Assembly (NCBI GenBank): GCA_049299095.1
Contig: JBAQWV010000022.1
Span: forward strand, 32,127-96,126
Source of the DNA: JAAEKA01 sp049299095
GTDB taxonomy: Bacteria > Chloroflexota > Anaerolineae > JAAEKA01
Length of the DNA stretch: 64,000 bases
Reading direction: 5' to 3'
Made by a program: the position numbers and the translations under genes. The notes beneath the pieces were generated by a model. It ran no database searches. It was not told the DNA's origin and saw only the letters and a list, made by a program, of their open reading frames with translations. Of the stretch, positions 53,012-61,762 are shown in pieces (the first letter of the stretch is position 1; every line of letters starts with the position of its first letter).

Positions 53012-54241
53012 ATGCACATTCTTTTCCTCTCGACCTGGTTCCCCTACCCGCCAGATAACGGCTCCAAGCTGCGCGTCTATTATCTGTTAAAGGTTCTGGC
53101 ACAGAAGCACCAAGTTACGTTGGTATCCTTTGATTTTGGCACATCTCGCCCTCAAGATGCCATTGATTTAAACCGTTGGTGTTCTGCAGTCCACACTCTC
53201 CCGATCAATCCATTTCAGTTTAATCAAACAAGTGCCTTGCGAACCTTTTTTTCTTTACAGCCTGTAGCGTTTCGGCCAGTTAACGCTATGAAGGCGTTAG
53301 TTGCTGAGATTACCAGCAAAACATCGTTCGATGTTATTGTGGCTTCAACGCAAGTAATGAGCACTTATGCCCTGCAAGCCGATCCTTTGATCCCTAAACT
53401 GTTCGAAGAGCATAATTCCATGAGTCGTATAGCCTATGAACGATATGTTCAAGCTAAAACTGTTCAGAGCAAGATACGTCATTGGTTAAGCTGGCAAAAA
53501 ATCCAACGCCACGAGATGAAATTATTTTCAAAGTTCCACGCCATTACAATGGTTTCAGAGGAAGATTGCCAAACAACAAGGCAATTACTGGCTTCAGAAC
53601 AAAATCCGGTGTTCCTGATTCCGAATGGCGTTGATTGTGATTATAACAGACCAGAACTAGTCAATCCACAACCGGCCACGTTAGTGTATAATGGTAGCTT
53701 GACTTACCATGCTAATTACGATGCTATGCAATGGTTCTTGGCAGAAATTTTTCCTCAAATTAAGCAACACCTTTCGGGTGTCACACTAACTATTACAGGA
53801 ACAATAGCGGGTATAAATACTTCGGGCTTAGCCTTGGATGAAGCTGTTAAGCTTACAGGGCATGTTGACGACATCCGTATTCCGATAACTCGCAGTCAGG
53901 TTTGTGTCGCTCCAATCCGTCAAGGAGGCGGCACGCGCTTGAAGATTTTGGAAGCGATGGCTTTAGGCGTGCCAATTGTTGCAACTTCAAAAGCAGTGGA
54001 GGGGTTGGCAGCACAACCTGGCACACATTATCTGCATGCCGACACAGCAGATAGCTTTGCAGCAGCCGTTATTTCATTGCTCACCTCTGCTGAACTACGC
54101 GTTCAACTAGCCACTAATGCTCGCGAACTTGTTGTTCGTATGTATAATTGGCAGGAGATTAGTGGCCGCTATACCCAACTTGTGGAAGACGTAGTAAAGA
54201 ACGCAAGAAAAGATAACCAAAATGTTAAGCAAGGCGCATAA
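53012..54241 (+). CDS. Glycosyltransferase family 4
   Basis: A 409-residue GT-B transferase beginning MHILFLSTWFPYPPDNGSKL. The second domain contains VYNGSLTYHANYDAMQWFLA, LTITGTIAGINTSGLALDEA and APIRQGGGTRLKILEAMALG, whose Gly-Gly-Gly-Thr-Arg-Leu-Lys-Ile-Leu-Glu-Ala block is typical of this GT4 branch. The first domain has LFEEHNSMSRIAYERY. It overlaps the following acetyltransferase gene by 20 bases. Confidence 0.9.
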   Translation: MHILFLSTWFPYPPDNGSKLRVYYLLKVLAQKHQVTLVSFDFGTSRPQDAIDLNRWCSAVHTLPINPFQFNQTSALRTFFSLQPVAFRPVNAMKALVAEITSKTSFDVIVASTQVMSTYALQADPLIPKLFEEHNSMSRIAYERYVQAKTVQSKIRHWLSWQKIQRHEMKLFSKFHAITMVSEEDCQTTRQLLASEQNPVFLIPNGVDCDYNRPELVNPQPATLVYNGSLTYHANYDAMQWFLAEIFPQIKQHLSGVTLTITGTIAGINTSGLALDEAVKLTGHVDDIRIPITRSQVCVAPIRQGGGTRLKILEAMALGVPIVATSKAVEGLAAQPGTHYLHADTADSFAAAVISLLTSAELRVQLATNARELVVRMYNWQEISGRYTQLVEDVVKNARKDNQNVKQGA

Positions 54242-54818
54242 TTTTTACCAGCGATTACCACGAGACTGGCAAAAAAGAGCCAGTACTCTATGGCTTTATC
54301 TTCAGGGCATGAATTTGTGGTTGGCTACATTGGTTGGCTTTATCCCTTCCCACCGTATTCGATTATTTTTGTATCGCCACTGGTTTAGAATGCGTATTGG
54401 ACGAGGTAGCACGATCCATTGGCAATGTCGCTTTTTCACCCCCGAGAAGATTACCATTGGAGATCATACTCTGATTGGAAATAATGCTTTTCTGGATGGA
54501 CGCTGCGAATTAACCATTGGTAATCGGGTCATTACTGCTTCAGAAATCGCAATTTATACCTTGCAACATGATATAGATGATCCAGCTTTCATACACAGAG
54601 GCGCTCGTGTCACAATAGATGATTATGTCTACATTGGCCCGCGGGTGATTATATTGCCCGGTGTGCATATCGGGCAGGGCGCTGTTATTGCTGCGGGCTC
54701 TGTTGTGACTAAGGATGTGGAGCCGTACACGATGGTTGGTGGTGTGCCGGCGCGTTTTATCCGGGAACGCTCTAAAGATTTAACCTATATTCCCGACTTT
54801 CGTATGCCGTTTCAATAG
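54222..54818 (+). CDS. WcaF-like sugar O-acetyltransferase (second copy)
   Basis: A 198-residue hexapeptide-repeat acyltransferase. SHRIRLFLYRHWFRMRIGRG leads into turns such as ITIGDHTLIGNNAFLDG, the His-bearing IYTLQHDIDDPAFIHRG, and YVYIGPRVIILPGVHIGQGA. It ends VGGVPARFIRERSKDLTYI, nearly the same pattern as the copy at 45279. It overlaps the upstream GT4 gene, so the two are translationally coupled and may act on the same sugar. Confidence 0.88.
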   Translation: MLSKAHNFYQRLPRDWQKRASTLWLYLQGMNLWLATLVGFIPSHRIRLFLYRHWFRMRIGRGSTIHWQCRFFTPEKITIGDHTLIGNNAFLDGRCELTIGNRVITASEIAIYTLQHDIDDPAFIHRGARVTIDDYVYIGPRVIILPGVHIGQGAVIAAGSVVTKDVEPYTMVGGVPARFIRERSKDLTYIPDFRMPFQ

Positions 54819-54837
54819 CATAGAATATCAAGTTTTT

Positions 54838-55917
54838 ATGGCAAATATATCTGATCTTACAAAGACGGCTAGCCATTGGGACAGCAATCCCTGGCAGACC
54901 GATTCGATAACCTATTGGGCACAACTTCCGGCAGTGCAGCAACAGCTATCGTTTAAAGAAAGCGGACGAGTTGACAGCAACTGGATAGACTATACTCTTG
55001 CTGCTTATCTGACTGATCGCGTTCCGATGCAGCGGTGTCTAAGTCTTGGTTGTGGAGAAGGTCGTGTCGAAAGGCAGTGGGCTGAACGGCAAGCTTTTCT
55101 TGCCTGCGATGCGTATGATATCGCACCCGGCTCGATTGCCGATGCCGCTCGAGCGGCTGCTGACGCAGGATATTCTCATATCCACTATGCGGTTGCCGAT
55201 ATTGAGACGATTGAATTGCCCGCTCAAGCTTATGATGTAGCATGGGCGGTTAGTGCCGCGCATCATTTCAGCCAACTGGAGCACGTCTTTACACAGGTTG
55301 CCCAGGCACTTAAACCGGATGGTTTATTTATCTTGCATGAATATGTCGGTGCGAATCGCTTTCAGTTTCCAGCCCGCCAACGTGAAATCATTGATGCCTG
55401 TTTAAGGCTTTTGCCCGTGCGTTATCGCTTGTTCCCAGCGCCAACCGTATCTGTCGCGGATAATAGGGTGCAGTCACCTCAGGCGAGACGAAAAAGTGCT
55501 GCCTGGGTTGCTCGGCGTATAATGGACAAAATACGCGAAGGCTCATTACTCTCGACAACTACCCGCTACTGGCGCAAACGGCAAGCCTTACAAGCCGGAC
55601 AGCGCCCCATGAAAGAAGTTGCGATCCCAACCGAACGTTCAGTGATCGCCGTAGATCCGAGCGAAGCCATACGCTCCAACGACATTCTGCCTGTACTGGA
55701 AAACTTTTTTGATATTGTCGAGTACCGGCCTCTGGGCGGCTCTATTTTGCAATTCCTGCTGGCTGACATCGCCGGTAATTTCGAAGACGTTATCGGCCAA
55801 CAGTGGTTGGAAATTTTCTTTCAAATCGAAGATACACTTCAAGCCACAGGCGATATTTCCAGCGACTTTGCTTATATCGTCGCAAAGCCGAAACAGTCGG
55901 CTTTAAAAACTGTCTAA
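54838..55917 (+). CDS. Class I SAM-dependent methyltransferase
   Basis: A 359-residue methyltransferase. The SAM site CLSLGCGEGRVERQWAE is near residue 65, the acidic end of strand 2 in CDAYDIAPGSIADAARAA, and the post-motifs are DVAWAVSAAHHFSQLEHVF and ALKPDGLFILHEYVG. The C-terminal 150 residues are a less common extension with a charged helix-rich part. Probably methylates a sugar of the polymer, by context only. Confidence 0.87.
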   Translation: MANISDLTKTASHWDSNPWQTDSITYWAQLPAVQQQLSFKESGRVDSNWIDYTLAAYLTDRVPMQRCLSLGCGEGRVERQWAERQAFLACDAYDIAPGSIADAARAAADAGYSHIHYAVADIETIELPAQAYDVAWAVSAAHHFSQLEHVFTQVAQALKPDGLFILHEYVGANRFQFPARQREIIDACLRLLPVRYRLFPAPTVSVADNRVQSPQARRKSAAWVARRIMDKIREGSLLSTTTRYWRKRQALQAGQRPMKEVAIPTERSVIAVDPSEAIRSNDILPVLENFFDIVEYRPLGGSILQFLLADIAGNFEDVIGQQWLEIFFQIEDTLQATGDISSDFAYIVAKPKQSALKTV

Positions 55918-55960
55918 CTGGCAATCCTGTTAAGTCTTGTTTATTGGTAGCGCTTCTTTC

Positions 55961-57376
55961 ATGTTAACCTCTCTGCATGGTCGTACTCGTCAATACAATT
56001 TGCTGGCAGCTCTGGTTATAGCTGTCGTTTTGGCCTTGGCGTTTTTCCTGGGGCAACGGGCATCAATGTTTTGGCTCGGCTTGCTTTTGGCTGGCATGGT
56101 CGGCCTGATTTTGTTGCGTCAACCAGTACTAGGGTTGTTTTTTATCGTCGAGTCTGCCTTGTTTATTCCGATCGAGTTTGGTACTGGTACTGAGGTTAAA
56201 CTCAACTTGGTTACCCTGCTCGTTCCAGCGATAGCAGCCTTGTGGTTTTTGGACATGCTGCGCCGGGGGCGCATTCAGTTTGCTACCTCAATCGTAAATC
56301 TACCTCTGTTTTTGTTCGTTCTGTCCAACTTTCTTTCGCTTTGGATTGGACGCGTCACCTGGGATCCGTTTGTGTCAGTAGGGCGAGCTTTTATTCTGGT
56401 CCAACTGGCGCAATGGGGTATCCTTGCCTTTTCAGCTTTTGCTTTTTGGCTGTCTGCAAATCTTGTCCCCAATGGCCGCTGGCTTCATTGGCTAGTATGG
56501 GCCTTTCTTCTATCCGCAGGAAGTATTGCAATAGTACAGCTGATACCCGGAACAAGCGCTGTTCTTAAACAAATCACTACGATTGCCTTTATTCGCGCCC
56601 CCCTCTGGGCATTGTTGGCGGGCATGGCGGGAGGACAGTTACTGTTCAACCGTTCTTTGAATACCTTCGCCCGCGTGTTTCTAATTCTTTCATTAGCGGC
56701 AACCATCTACTACTGTTTTATCCTGGAAAAGGATGGTGTATCTAATTGGATTGGCGTCTCCGCCGCATTTAGCATGTTAGGTTGGCTGCGTTTCCCCCGT
56801 CTGCGCTGGCTAGCCGCGCTAATTGTCGTTGTGCTTATTGTGCTCGGTATTCTTCTCCCCTCGGTTTATCAATTTGCTGGTGGCGATACAGAATGGACAG
56901 TGAGTGGGTTATCGCGTCTGGCATTGACCCGACGCGTACTGGAAGTAACCATGCATAACCCGATCACTGGACTCGGCCCAGCCGCCTATCGTGTTTACGC
57001 GGCCATGCAGCCGCTACAAATTTCCGAAGCGCGCGCATGGGTGGGGGCAGTGGTAAGCTCACACAACAATTATGTAGATTTGTTTGCTCATGGCGGGCTG
57101 GTAGCATTGATCTTTTTTGTTTGGTTTCTCGTGGCAACCGCGCGGTTAGGGATGCGTTTGCATAACCGTTACTTTGAGGGTTTCGAGGCAGGATATGTAA
57201 ACGGAGTTATAGCTGCTGGAGCTGCTAGTCTGGTTTTAATGCTGTTTGCCGACTGGATTTTACCGTTTGTATACAACATTGGGTTCCCAGGTTTTCAGGC
57301 CAGTATTTTAATCTGGTTGTTTTTGGGCGGCTTGGTGGCGCTGGAAAATATGCCACAGACGCAGGCTGATAAATAA
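55961..57376 (+). CDS. O-antigen polymerase/ligase-like membrane protein (second PF04932-type protein)
   Basis: A 471-residue protein with about 12 helices (counted from the ATG; a TTG eight codons upstream is possible). The diagnostic part is AVVSSHNNYVDLFAHGGLVA near residue 370, with the His-Asn pair of the outer loop of Wzy/WaaL proteins, plus GLSRLALTRRVLEVTMHNPI before it. It shares no obvious close similarity with the ligase-like protein at 36751, so the two probably have separate acceptors or steps. Its last base overlaps the start of the next gene. Confidence 0.87.
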   Translation: MLTSLHGRTRQYNLLAALVIAVVLALAFFLGQRASMFWLGLLLAGMVGLILLRQPVLGLFFIVESALFIPIEFGTGTEVKLNLVTLLVPAIAALWFLDMLRRGRIQFATSIVNLPLFLFVLSNFLSLWIGRVTWDPFVSVGRAFILVQLAQWGILAFSAFAFWLSANLVPNGRWLHWLVWAFLLSAGSIAIVQLIPGTSAVLKQITTIAFIRAPLWALLAGMAGGQLLFNRSLNTFARVFLILSLAATIYYCFILEKDGVSNWIGVSAAFSMLGWLRFPRLRWLAALIVVVLIVLGILLPSVYQFAGGDTEWTVSGLSRLALTRRVLEVTMHNPITGLGPAAYRVYAAMQPLQISEARAWVGAVVSSHNNYVDLFAHGGLVALIFFVWFLVATARLGMRLHNRYFEGFEAGYVNGVIAAGAASLVLMLFADWILPFVYNIGFPGFQASILIWLFLGGLVALENMPQTQADK

Positions 57377-58398
57377 TGAACGATAAGCCCTGGCCCTTGC
57401 CACCCGCCACTTGCGACCTTTCTATTGTCATTGTCAACTGGAACACCTGTTCTTTGTTGGAGCAATGTCTAACCTCTATTCAGGCTGACACATCATTGAC
57501 ACTGGCAGGCAAAAACGGGAAAGCTGTCGTCGGAATAACGCCCCTCACTGAAGTCATCGTGGTAGATAATGCTTCTACAGACGAGAGCGTTTCCATGGTG
57601 CGTACGGCTTTTCCGTGGGTTCAATTATTGACCAGTGAAACGAATCTCGGTTTTGCCGCGGGCAATAACTTTGCTTTCCCCAAAGCTCAAGGCGATTATA
57701 TCTTATTGCTAAACCCCGATACCAGGGTAATTCCTGGTGCAATCACTTTGTTATGGCAAGTACTATCTGCCTATCCTGCGGCAGGCATTGCGGGAGCGCA
57801 GTTGCTCAATGCAGATGGTTCGTTGCAAGCATCCATTGGAGTTTATCCCAGCCTGCAGAGTGAAATCCCAGGTCTCAATCGCTTGCTTAAAGCCATTCGC
57901 AAAACATCTTCCATCGAAATAGCAAACCAGACCGTTGTTATCAACGCTGTAGACTGGGTGTCAGGCGCTTGTTTGATGATTCGACGATCCGCAATGGAAA
58001 TGATTGGCGCTTTGGACGAAAACTTTTGGTTATATACGGAAGAAACCGACTGGTGCTTTCGTGCGCGGGCGCGTGGATGGGAAATTCTTTCCGTGCCAGA
58101 AGCCCAAATTTATCATCTGGCGCGGGCCGCCTCACGGCAACGGTTAACTGTTTCGACTTTGCATTTTTATCAATCCCGCATACGCTTTATCAATAAACAT
58201 TTTGGCCGTTCTCAAGCGATTTTGACTCGTTATTTTCTGAGGGGAAAAATAAAAATATGGAATTTATTCTTTATCAATCAGTGTCCACTATCACAAGCTT
58301 ATCCTGATTTATCAAAAGCTCAAATAAAAAAAAACTATCTTTGTTTGGCACAAGCTTTATCATTACCTCTGAATGAATTTTTAGCTGCTGTATGGTAG
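57376..58398 (+). CDS. Glycosyltransferase family 2 (rhamnosyltransferase-like)
   Basis: A 340-residue GT-A transferase, started by the ATG that overlaps the stop of the preceding gene (AATAATG). It has LSIVIVNWNTCSLLEQCLTS, VIVVDNASTDESVSMV, FAAGNNFAFPKAQGDYILLL-N-P-D-T (metal site) and the W-L-Y-T-E-E-T-D-W-C-F-R acceptor motif near residue 215. This set is the WcaA/RfbF-type rhamnosyltransferase group, and dTDP-rhamnose is plausible because rmlA and rmlB are in the window. The last 50 residues are Lys- and Ile-rich, and the DNA is very AT-rich there (16 of 60 bases G or C from 58321). Confidence 0.88.
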   Translation: MNDKPWPLPPATCDLSIVIVNWNTCSLLEQCLTSIQADTSLTLAGKNGKAVVGITPLTEVIVVDNASTDESVSMVRTAFPWVQLLTSETNLGFAAGNNFAFPKAQGDYILLLNPDTRVIPGAITLLWQVLSAYPAAGIAGAQLLNADGSLQASIGVYPSLQSEIPGLNRLLKAIRKTSSIEIANQTVVINAVDWVSGACLMIRRSAMEMIGALDENFWLYTEETDWCFRARARGWEILSVPEAQIYHLARAASRQRLTVSTLHFYQSRIRFINKHFGRSQAILTRYFLRGKIKIWNLFFINQCPLSQAYPDLSKAQIKKNYLCLAQALSLPLNEFLAAVW

Positions 58399-58456
58399 AG
58401 ATTATGATCACCTCGGTTAAATAAATCACTCCCGTAAAAGTAGAGAAAACACGACC

Positions 58457-59236
58457 ATGTCACAGCTTATCAAAATTCCAGGAATTCAACTACTGGTAAA
58501 ATTCCTTCACAGGATTGTTCCCGATCGCTATCTACAGGTATTAATAGTTCGCGGTAGCCTGAGTAAACGGCATTTAATGCTCAATTTGCGCTATCAAATG
58601 GGCTACTGGATTGGATTGACCGAGCCTGACTTACAAGCAACCTTCAAAAGCCTTATCAAGGCGGGTGATACAGTTTACGATGTAGGTGCAGAAATAGGCT
58701 ATTTCACTATCCTATCAGCTATTCTTGCCCAAACGGGTCGCGTATACGCTTTCGAACCCAATCCATCCAATTTAGTTATACTGTCTCAAAATGTTGCATT
58801 GAACAAAGATTTGCAAATTACCGTCATTCCCAAGGCAGTTGGAGACAGAGAGCAGCAAGTTGAATTCCTGACATATGCACATCGGACTGACATTACAAAT
58901 GCATCATTGCTAGGCAGGCTGGCTCAGATGGAACCCAACTCAGCGCGTGGTCGCCCAGTCGCCGTCAATATGATTGATTTAGATACTTTCAGCCGAAGCA
59001 ATAATAGTATACCAAATGTGATAAAAATCGATGTTGAAGGTGCAGAAACGTTAGTTTTAGCTGGTATGAAAACCTTATTGTTACAATTCCGACCACGACT
59101 GATTATAGAGGTGCATAATCCCGAAGCAGAAAAAGGCGTTCAGGCTCATCTTAAAGAGAATAACTATACCATGCAGACGATAGGACGCACATTTGAAACG
59201 ACCTATCCCTTCCGTATTCTCTGCTTACCAAACTAA
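58457..59236 (+). CDS. FkbM family methyltransferase
   Basis: A 259-residue SAM methyltransferase of the FkbM group, which O-methylates sugars and polyketides. VYDVGAEIGYFTILSAILAQ is the SAM site, YAFEPNPSNLVILSQNV follows, and NVIKIDVEGAETLVLAGM is the FkbM hallmark. The first 60 residues include a conserved LNLRYQMGYWIGLTEPDLQ, common in the family. The gene starts 58 bases after the GT2. Its role is most likely sugar methylation in the glycan. Confidence 0.88.
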   Translation: MSQLIKIPGIQLLVKFLHRIVPDRYLQVLIVRGSLSKRHLMLNLRYQMGYWIGLTEPDLQATFKSLIKAGDTVYDVGAEIGYFTILSAILAQTGRVYAFEPNPSNLVILSQNVALNKDLQITVIPKAVGDREQQVEFLTYAHRTDITNASLLGRLAQMEPNSARGRPVAVNMIDLDTFSRSNNSIPNVIKIDVEGAETLVLAGMKTLLLQFRPRLIIEVHNPEAEKGVQAHLKENNYTMQTIGRTFETTYPFRILCLPN

Positions 59237-59252
59237 GATTAAGCAAAAGCAC

Positions 59253-60320
59253 ATGCCTTTCCATCCAGTCCAAATCATCGTTGGTCCAGCAGCGTTACCC
59301 GCCACCGACAACGAGGCAGCACCACGACGAGATTATGAACAGTTGGCTGCTGCCGCGCAGAGCGATGTACAGCATTGGTTGCCAGCGCCCTCCGCCTTGC
59401 GCGGCTCACGCTGGCAACGACTGGCGCGCTCTTTATCAGGCAATTTGCGGCTGGCACTTAAGCTCATTAGAACCGTACAGCCAGGCAGCATCGTATACAC
59501 CACGGGCGAAACATGGGGATTACCGGTCGCCTTAACCGGTATGCTGCGGCCGCGCCGCAATTTTGCCCACATAATTTATGTTCATCGAGTTTTTTCTGCC
59601 AACTGGTTGCGCTTTTTACGGATAGCCAGTCGCTGGCTGGCTGTTGACGGTTGGATTTGTATCACGCAGGCACAAGCTCATCTACTTCGTTCGGTCTTGG
59701 GAAAAACGGCCCCAATCACTGTTGTGTCGCAAGGCGTTGACACCCATTTCTTTGACCCTGTCAAAGCCTCCCGCACTCAAGACACTGGCTATCTGTTGAG
59801 CATTGGCGCCGAAATGCGCGACTATGCCTTGCTGTTTGAAGCTGTGGACGGCTTGGATATGGAAGTTATCGTCAAGGCTTCAAGCACCTGGATGTCAGGC
59901 GTGCGCGAGGAGATGAGTACAATCCCGTCCAATATACGCGTTATCACGGAGCGGCTATCCTATACAGACCTGCGCGATTTATACGCAGGCGCCCAGCTCG
60001 TAGTAGTTCCCTTACATCAAACACTGCAAGCTGCTGGCATTACCACCATTCTGGAAGGCATGGCAATGGGGAAGTGCGTTCTGGCTACTGCTTCCGCCGG
60101 CCTCCCCGACGCGCTTGTACACGATCAAACAGGTTGGATAACGCCATCCACTCCACAGGCCCTGCGCCAAGCCATTCAAATGTTGCAACAGGAGACAGAT
60201 TTACGGGAGCGCCTCGCTCAAGCAGGACAGCACAGCGCGCGTACTCAATACGCGTTGGAAAATTATATAGCAGCAATCACGGCTTTTTTCGATAAAATTG
60301 CTGACGCCAAATTTTTATAA
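59253..60320 (+). CDS. Glycosyltransferase family 4
   Basis: A 355-residue GT-B transferase. The start MPFHPVQIIVGPAALPATDN at 59253 is preferred over an upstream frame inside the previous gene. GQGVDTHF-like SQGVDTHFFDPVKASRT, LLSIGAEMRDYALLFEAVDG and the E-x7-type motif TTILEGMAMGKCVLATASAG are typical of the donor domain. It is the shortest of the GT4 proteins here, and the first part of the acceptor domain is reduced. Confidence 0.87.
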   Translation: MPFHPVQIIVGPAALPATDNEAAPRRDYEQLAAAAQSDVQHWLPAPSALRGSRWQRLARSLSGNLRLALKLIRTVQPGSIVYTTGETWGLPVALTGMLRPRRNFAHIIYVHRVFSANWLRFLRIASRWLAVDGWICITQAQAHLLRSVLGKTAPITVVSQGVDTHFFDPVKASRTQDTGYLLSIGAEMRDYALLFEAVDGLDMEVIVKASSTWMSGVREEMSTIPSNIRVITERLSYTDLRDLYAGAQLVVVPLHQTLQAAGITTILEGMAMGKCVLATASAGLPDALVHDQTGWITPSTPQALRQAIQMLQQETDLRERLAQAGQHSARTQYALENYIAAITAFFDKIADAKFL

Positions 60321-60345
60321 AGTTTCCACACCGTTTGAAGACCCA

Positions 60346-61584
60346 ATGCGACCTCTACTTAGCCATTACAAATTGCAAATTTTGTTGATCTTCTTGATTG
60401 CTCTGATAACTCGTTTCGCGTTTCTTGACTATTTCAGGGCAGCAGGGCAAATTTTAAACAATGATGCGAGCGATTATAATCGCATTGCATTCAATTTACT
60501 TGGAGGCCACGGGTTTGCCCTTGAACCCGGAGTTCCGACAGCTTTTCGCCCCTTTGGTTACCCCTGGTTTCTGGCATTTATTTATGCTATCTTTCCCAAC
60601 TCTGTCATAGCCGTGCAGTGTGTTCAGATTCTGCTGGGCAGTTTAGTAGTAATTCCAACCTATCAGTTAGGTCGCACGCTCTTCAACCCCGTGACCGCCG
60701 TGGTGGCAAGTCTTGGCGTGGCCTTGCATCCAGTTTTGTGGTACTTGACTGCACTCATCGCGCCCGAAACCATTGCCTTGCTGGCAAGTATGGAATTGCT
60801 TTGGTTGGCCTACCAGCTTACCGAGAAAAATCACCGATCTGTTTGGCTTTGGCTTGGTTGCGCTTTAACCGGCGCAATAGCAATCTTGATGCGGCCTGAA
60901 ACCTTGCTGCTGGTGCTATTCCTGCTTTTTGCTTATGCTTGGCAATTTCGCGGGCATGCACCCCGTTTGCTACCATTGAGTACAGCCTTATTTCTCGCAT
61001 TCTTGCTGGCGATTATGCCACCCACGCTACGCAACTTCACCCGATTCCACGATTTTATCCCCATGCCAACTGTTGGTGGTGTAACTTTTTGGGGAGCCAA
61101 CAATGCCAGCGTTAACGGCGGTTGGGTAATGCCTACTGCCGCCACATGGACCGAAGGCCCTGCCCCTGCAAGTATGCGCGGCTGGGAAGAACTAACAGAG
61201 CAAGCTAGCCAGGATCGTTTCTATGACGCTTCATTTACCTGGATCAGCCAGCACCCGATGGATGCGCTGCGTTTAATCCCGAAAAAATTGCTGCGTAGCT
61301 GGCAACTTTCCTTTGCAGATGAAACCAAGACAAGCACACTGCCGTCAGTGGTGGGGTTGTTCAACACAGGGTTTGGACTGGCTGTTTTGTTGGGCTTATT
61401 GGTCGTAGCTTTCAAACAGCGAGCGGCAAGCTGGCTGTTGGCTGCCCCCATGGCCGCCTGGCTTATCAAGACTCTGGCCTTTTATGGTAGCGCACGACAA
61501 ACCGCCCTCGTTCTGCCGATTATGTGCTTGAGCGCAGGCGTTTTTATAGCCTTTATCCTGCAGCGCGCGTTCCCCACTCGCTAA
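60346..61584 (+). CDS. GT-C membrane glycosyltransferase, GT39/ArnT-like
   Basis: A 412-residue integral membrane enzyme with about ten helices. The first outer loop NNDASDYNRIAFNLLGGHGF carries the Asp of ArnT/PMT-like transferases, and the following PTAFRPFGYPWFLAFIYA is the usual second-helix start. Such enzymes take a sugar from a polyprenyl phosphate outside the cytoplasmic membrane and attach it to protein or lipid. I use the ATG at 60346, after GAAG, since an upstream TTG overlaps the previous gene. It fits as the acceptor enzyme for the GT2 at 33462 and the SMR protein at 39238. It is the last gene of the plus-strand locus. Confidence 0.85.
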   Translation: MRPLLSHYKLQILLIFLIALITRFAFLDYFRAAGQILNNDASDYNRIAFNLLGGHGFALEPGVPTAFRPFGYPWFLAFIYAIFPNSVIAVQCVQILLGSLVVIPTYQLGRTLFNPVTAVVASLGVALHPVLWYLTALIAPETIALLASMELLWLAYQLTEKNHRSVWLWLGCALTGAIAILMRPETLLLVLFLLFAYAWQFRGHAPRLLPLSTALFLAFLLAIMPPTLRNFTRFHDFIPMPTVGGVTFWGANNASVNGGWVMPTAATWTEGPAPASMRGWEELTEQASQDRFYDASFTWISQHPMDALRLIPKKLLRSWQLSFADETKTSTLPSVVGLFNTGFGLAVLLGLLVVAFKQRAASWLLAAPMAAWLIKTLAFYGSARQTALVLPIMCLSAGVFIAFILQRAFPTR

Positions 61585-61762
61585 CAACAGATTTTTTGTT
61601 CCTGTTGCACCCCACTTACGCAGTTAATCCGAGCAAGAATCCCCTTCCATTTCCTCAAAAGCAGAGATTTCTCGTCGTTTTACTCTTTGAAAAGACACCA
61701 ACTGCATAACTCTTGGTTGTGAAGGCAACATAATCTCTCAAGGCATGGGGCCACCACACGAG

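Noticed and set aside
17571..57411. 13-base match GCCACCCGCCACT shared by 17571-17583 and 57399-57411
   Set aside because: One copy is in a hairpin and the other inside the start of a glycosyltransferase gene. With two copies of a GC-rich 13-mer in the window, chance is a sufficient explanation.
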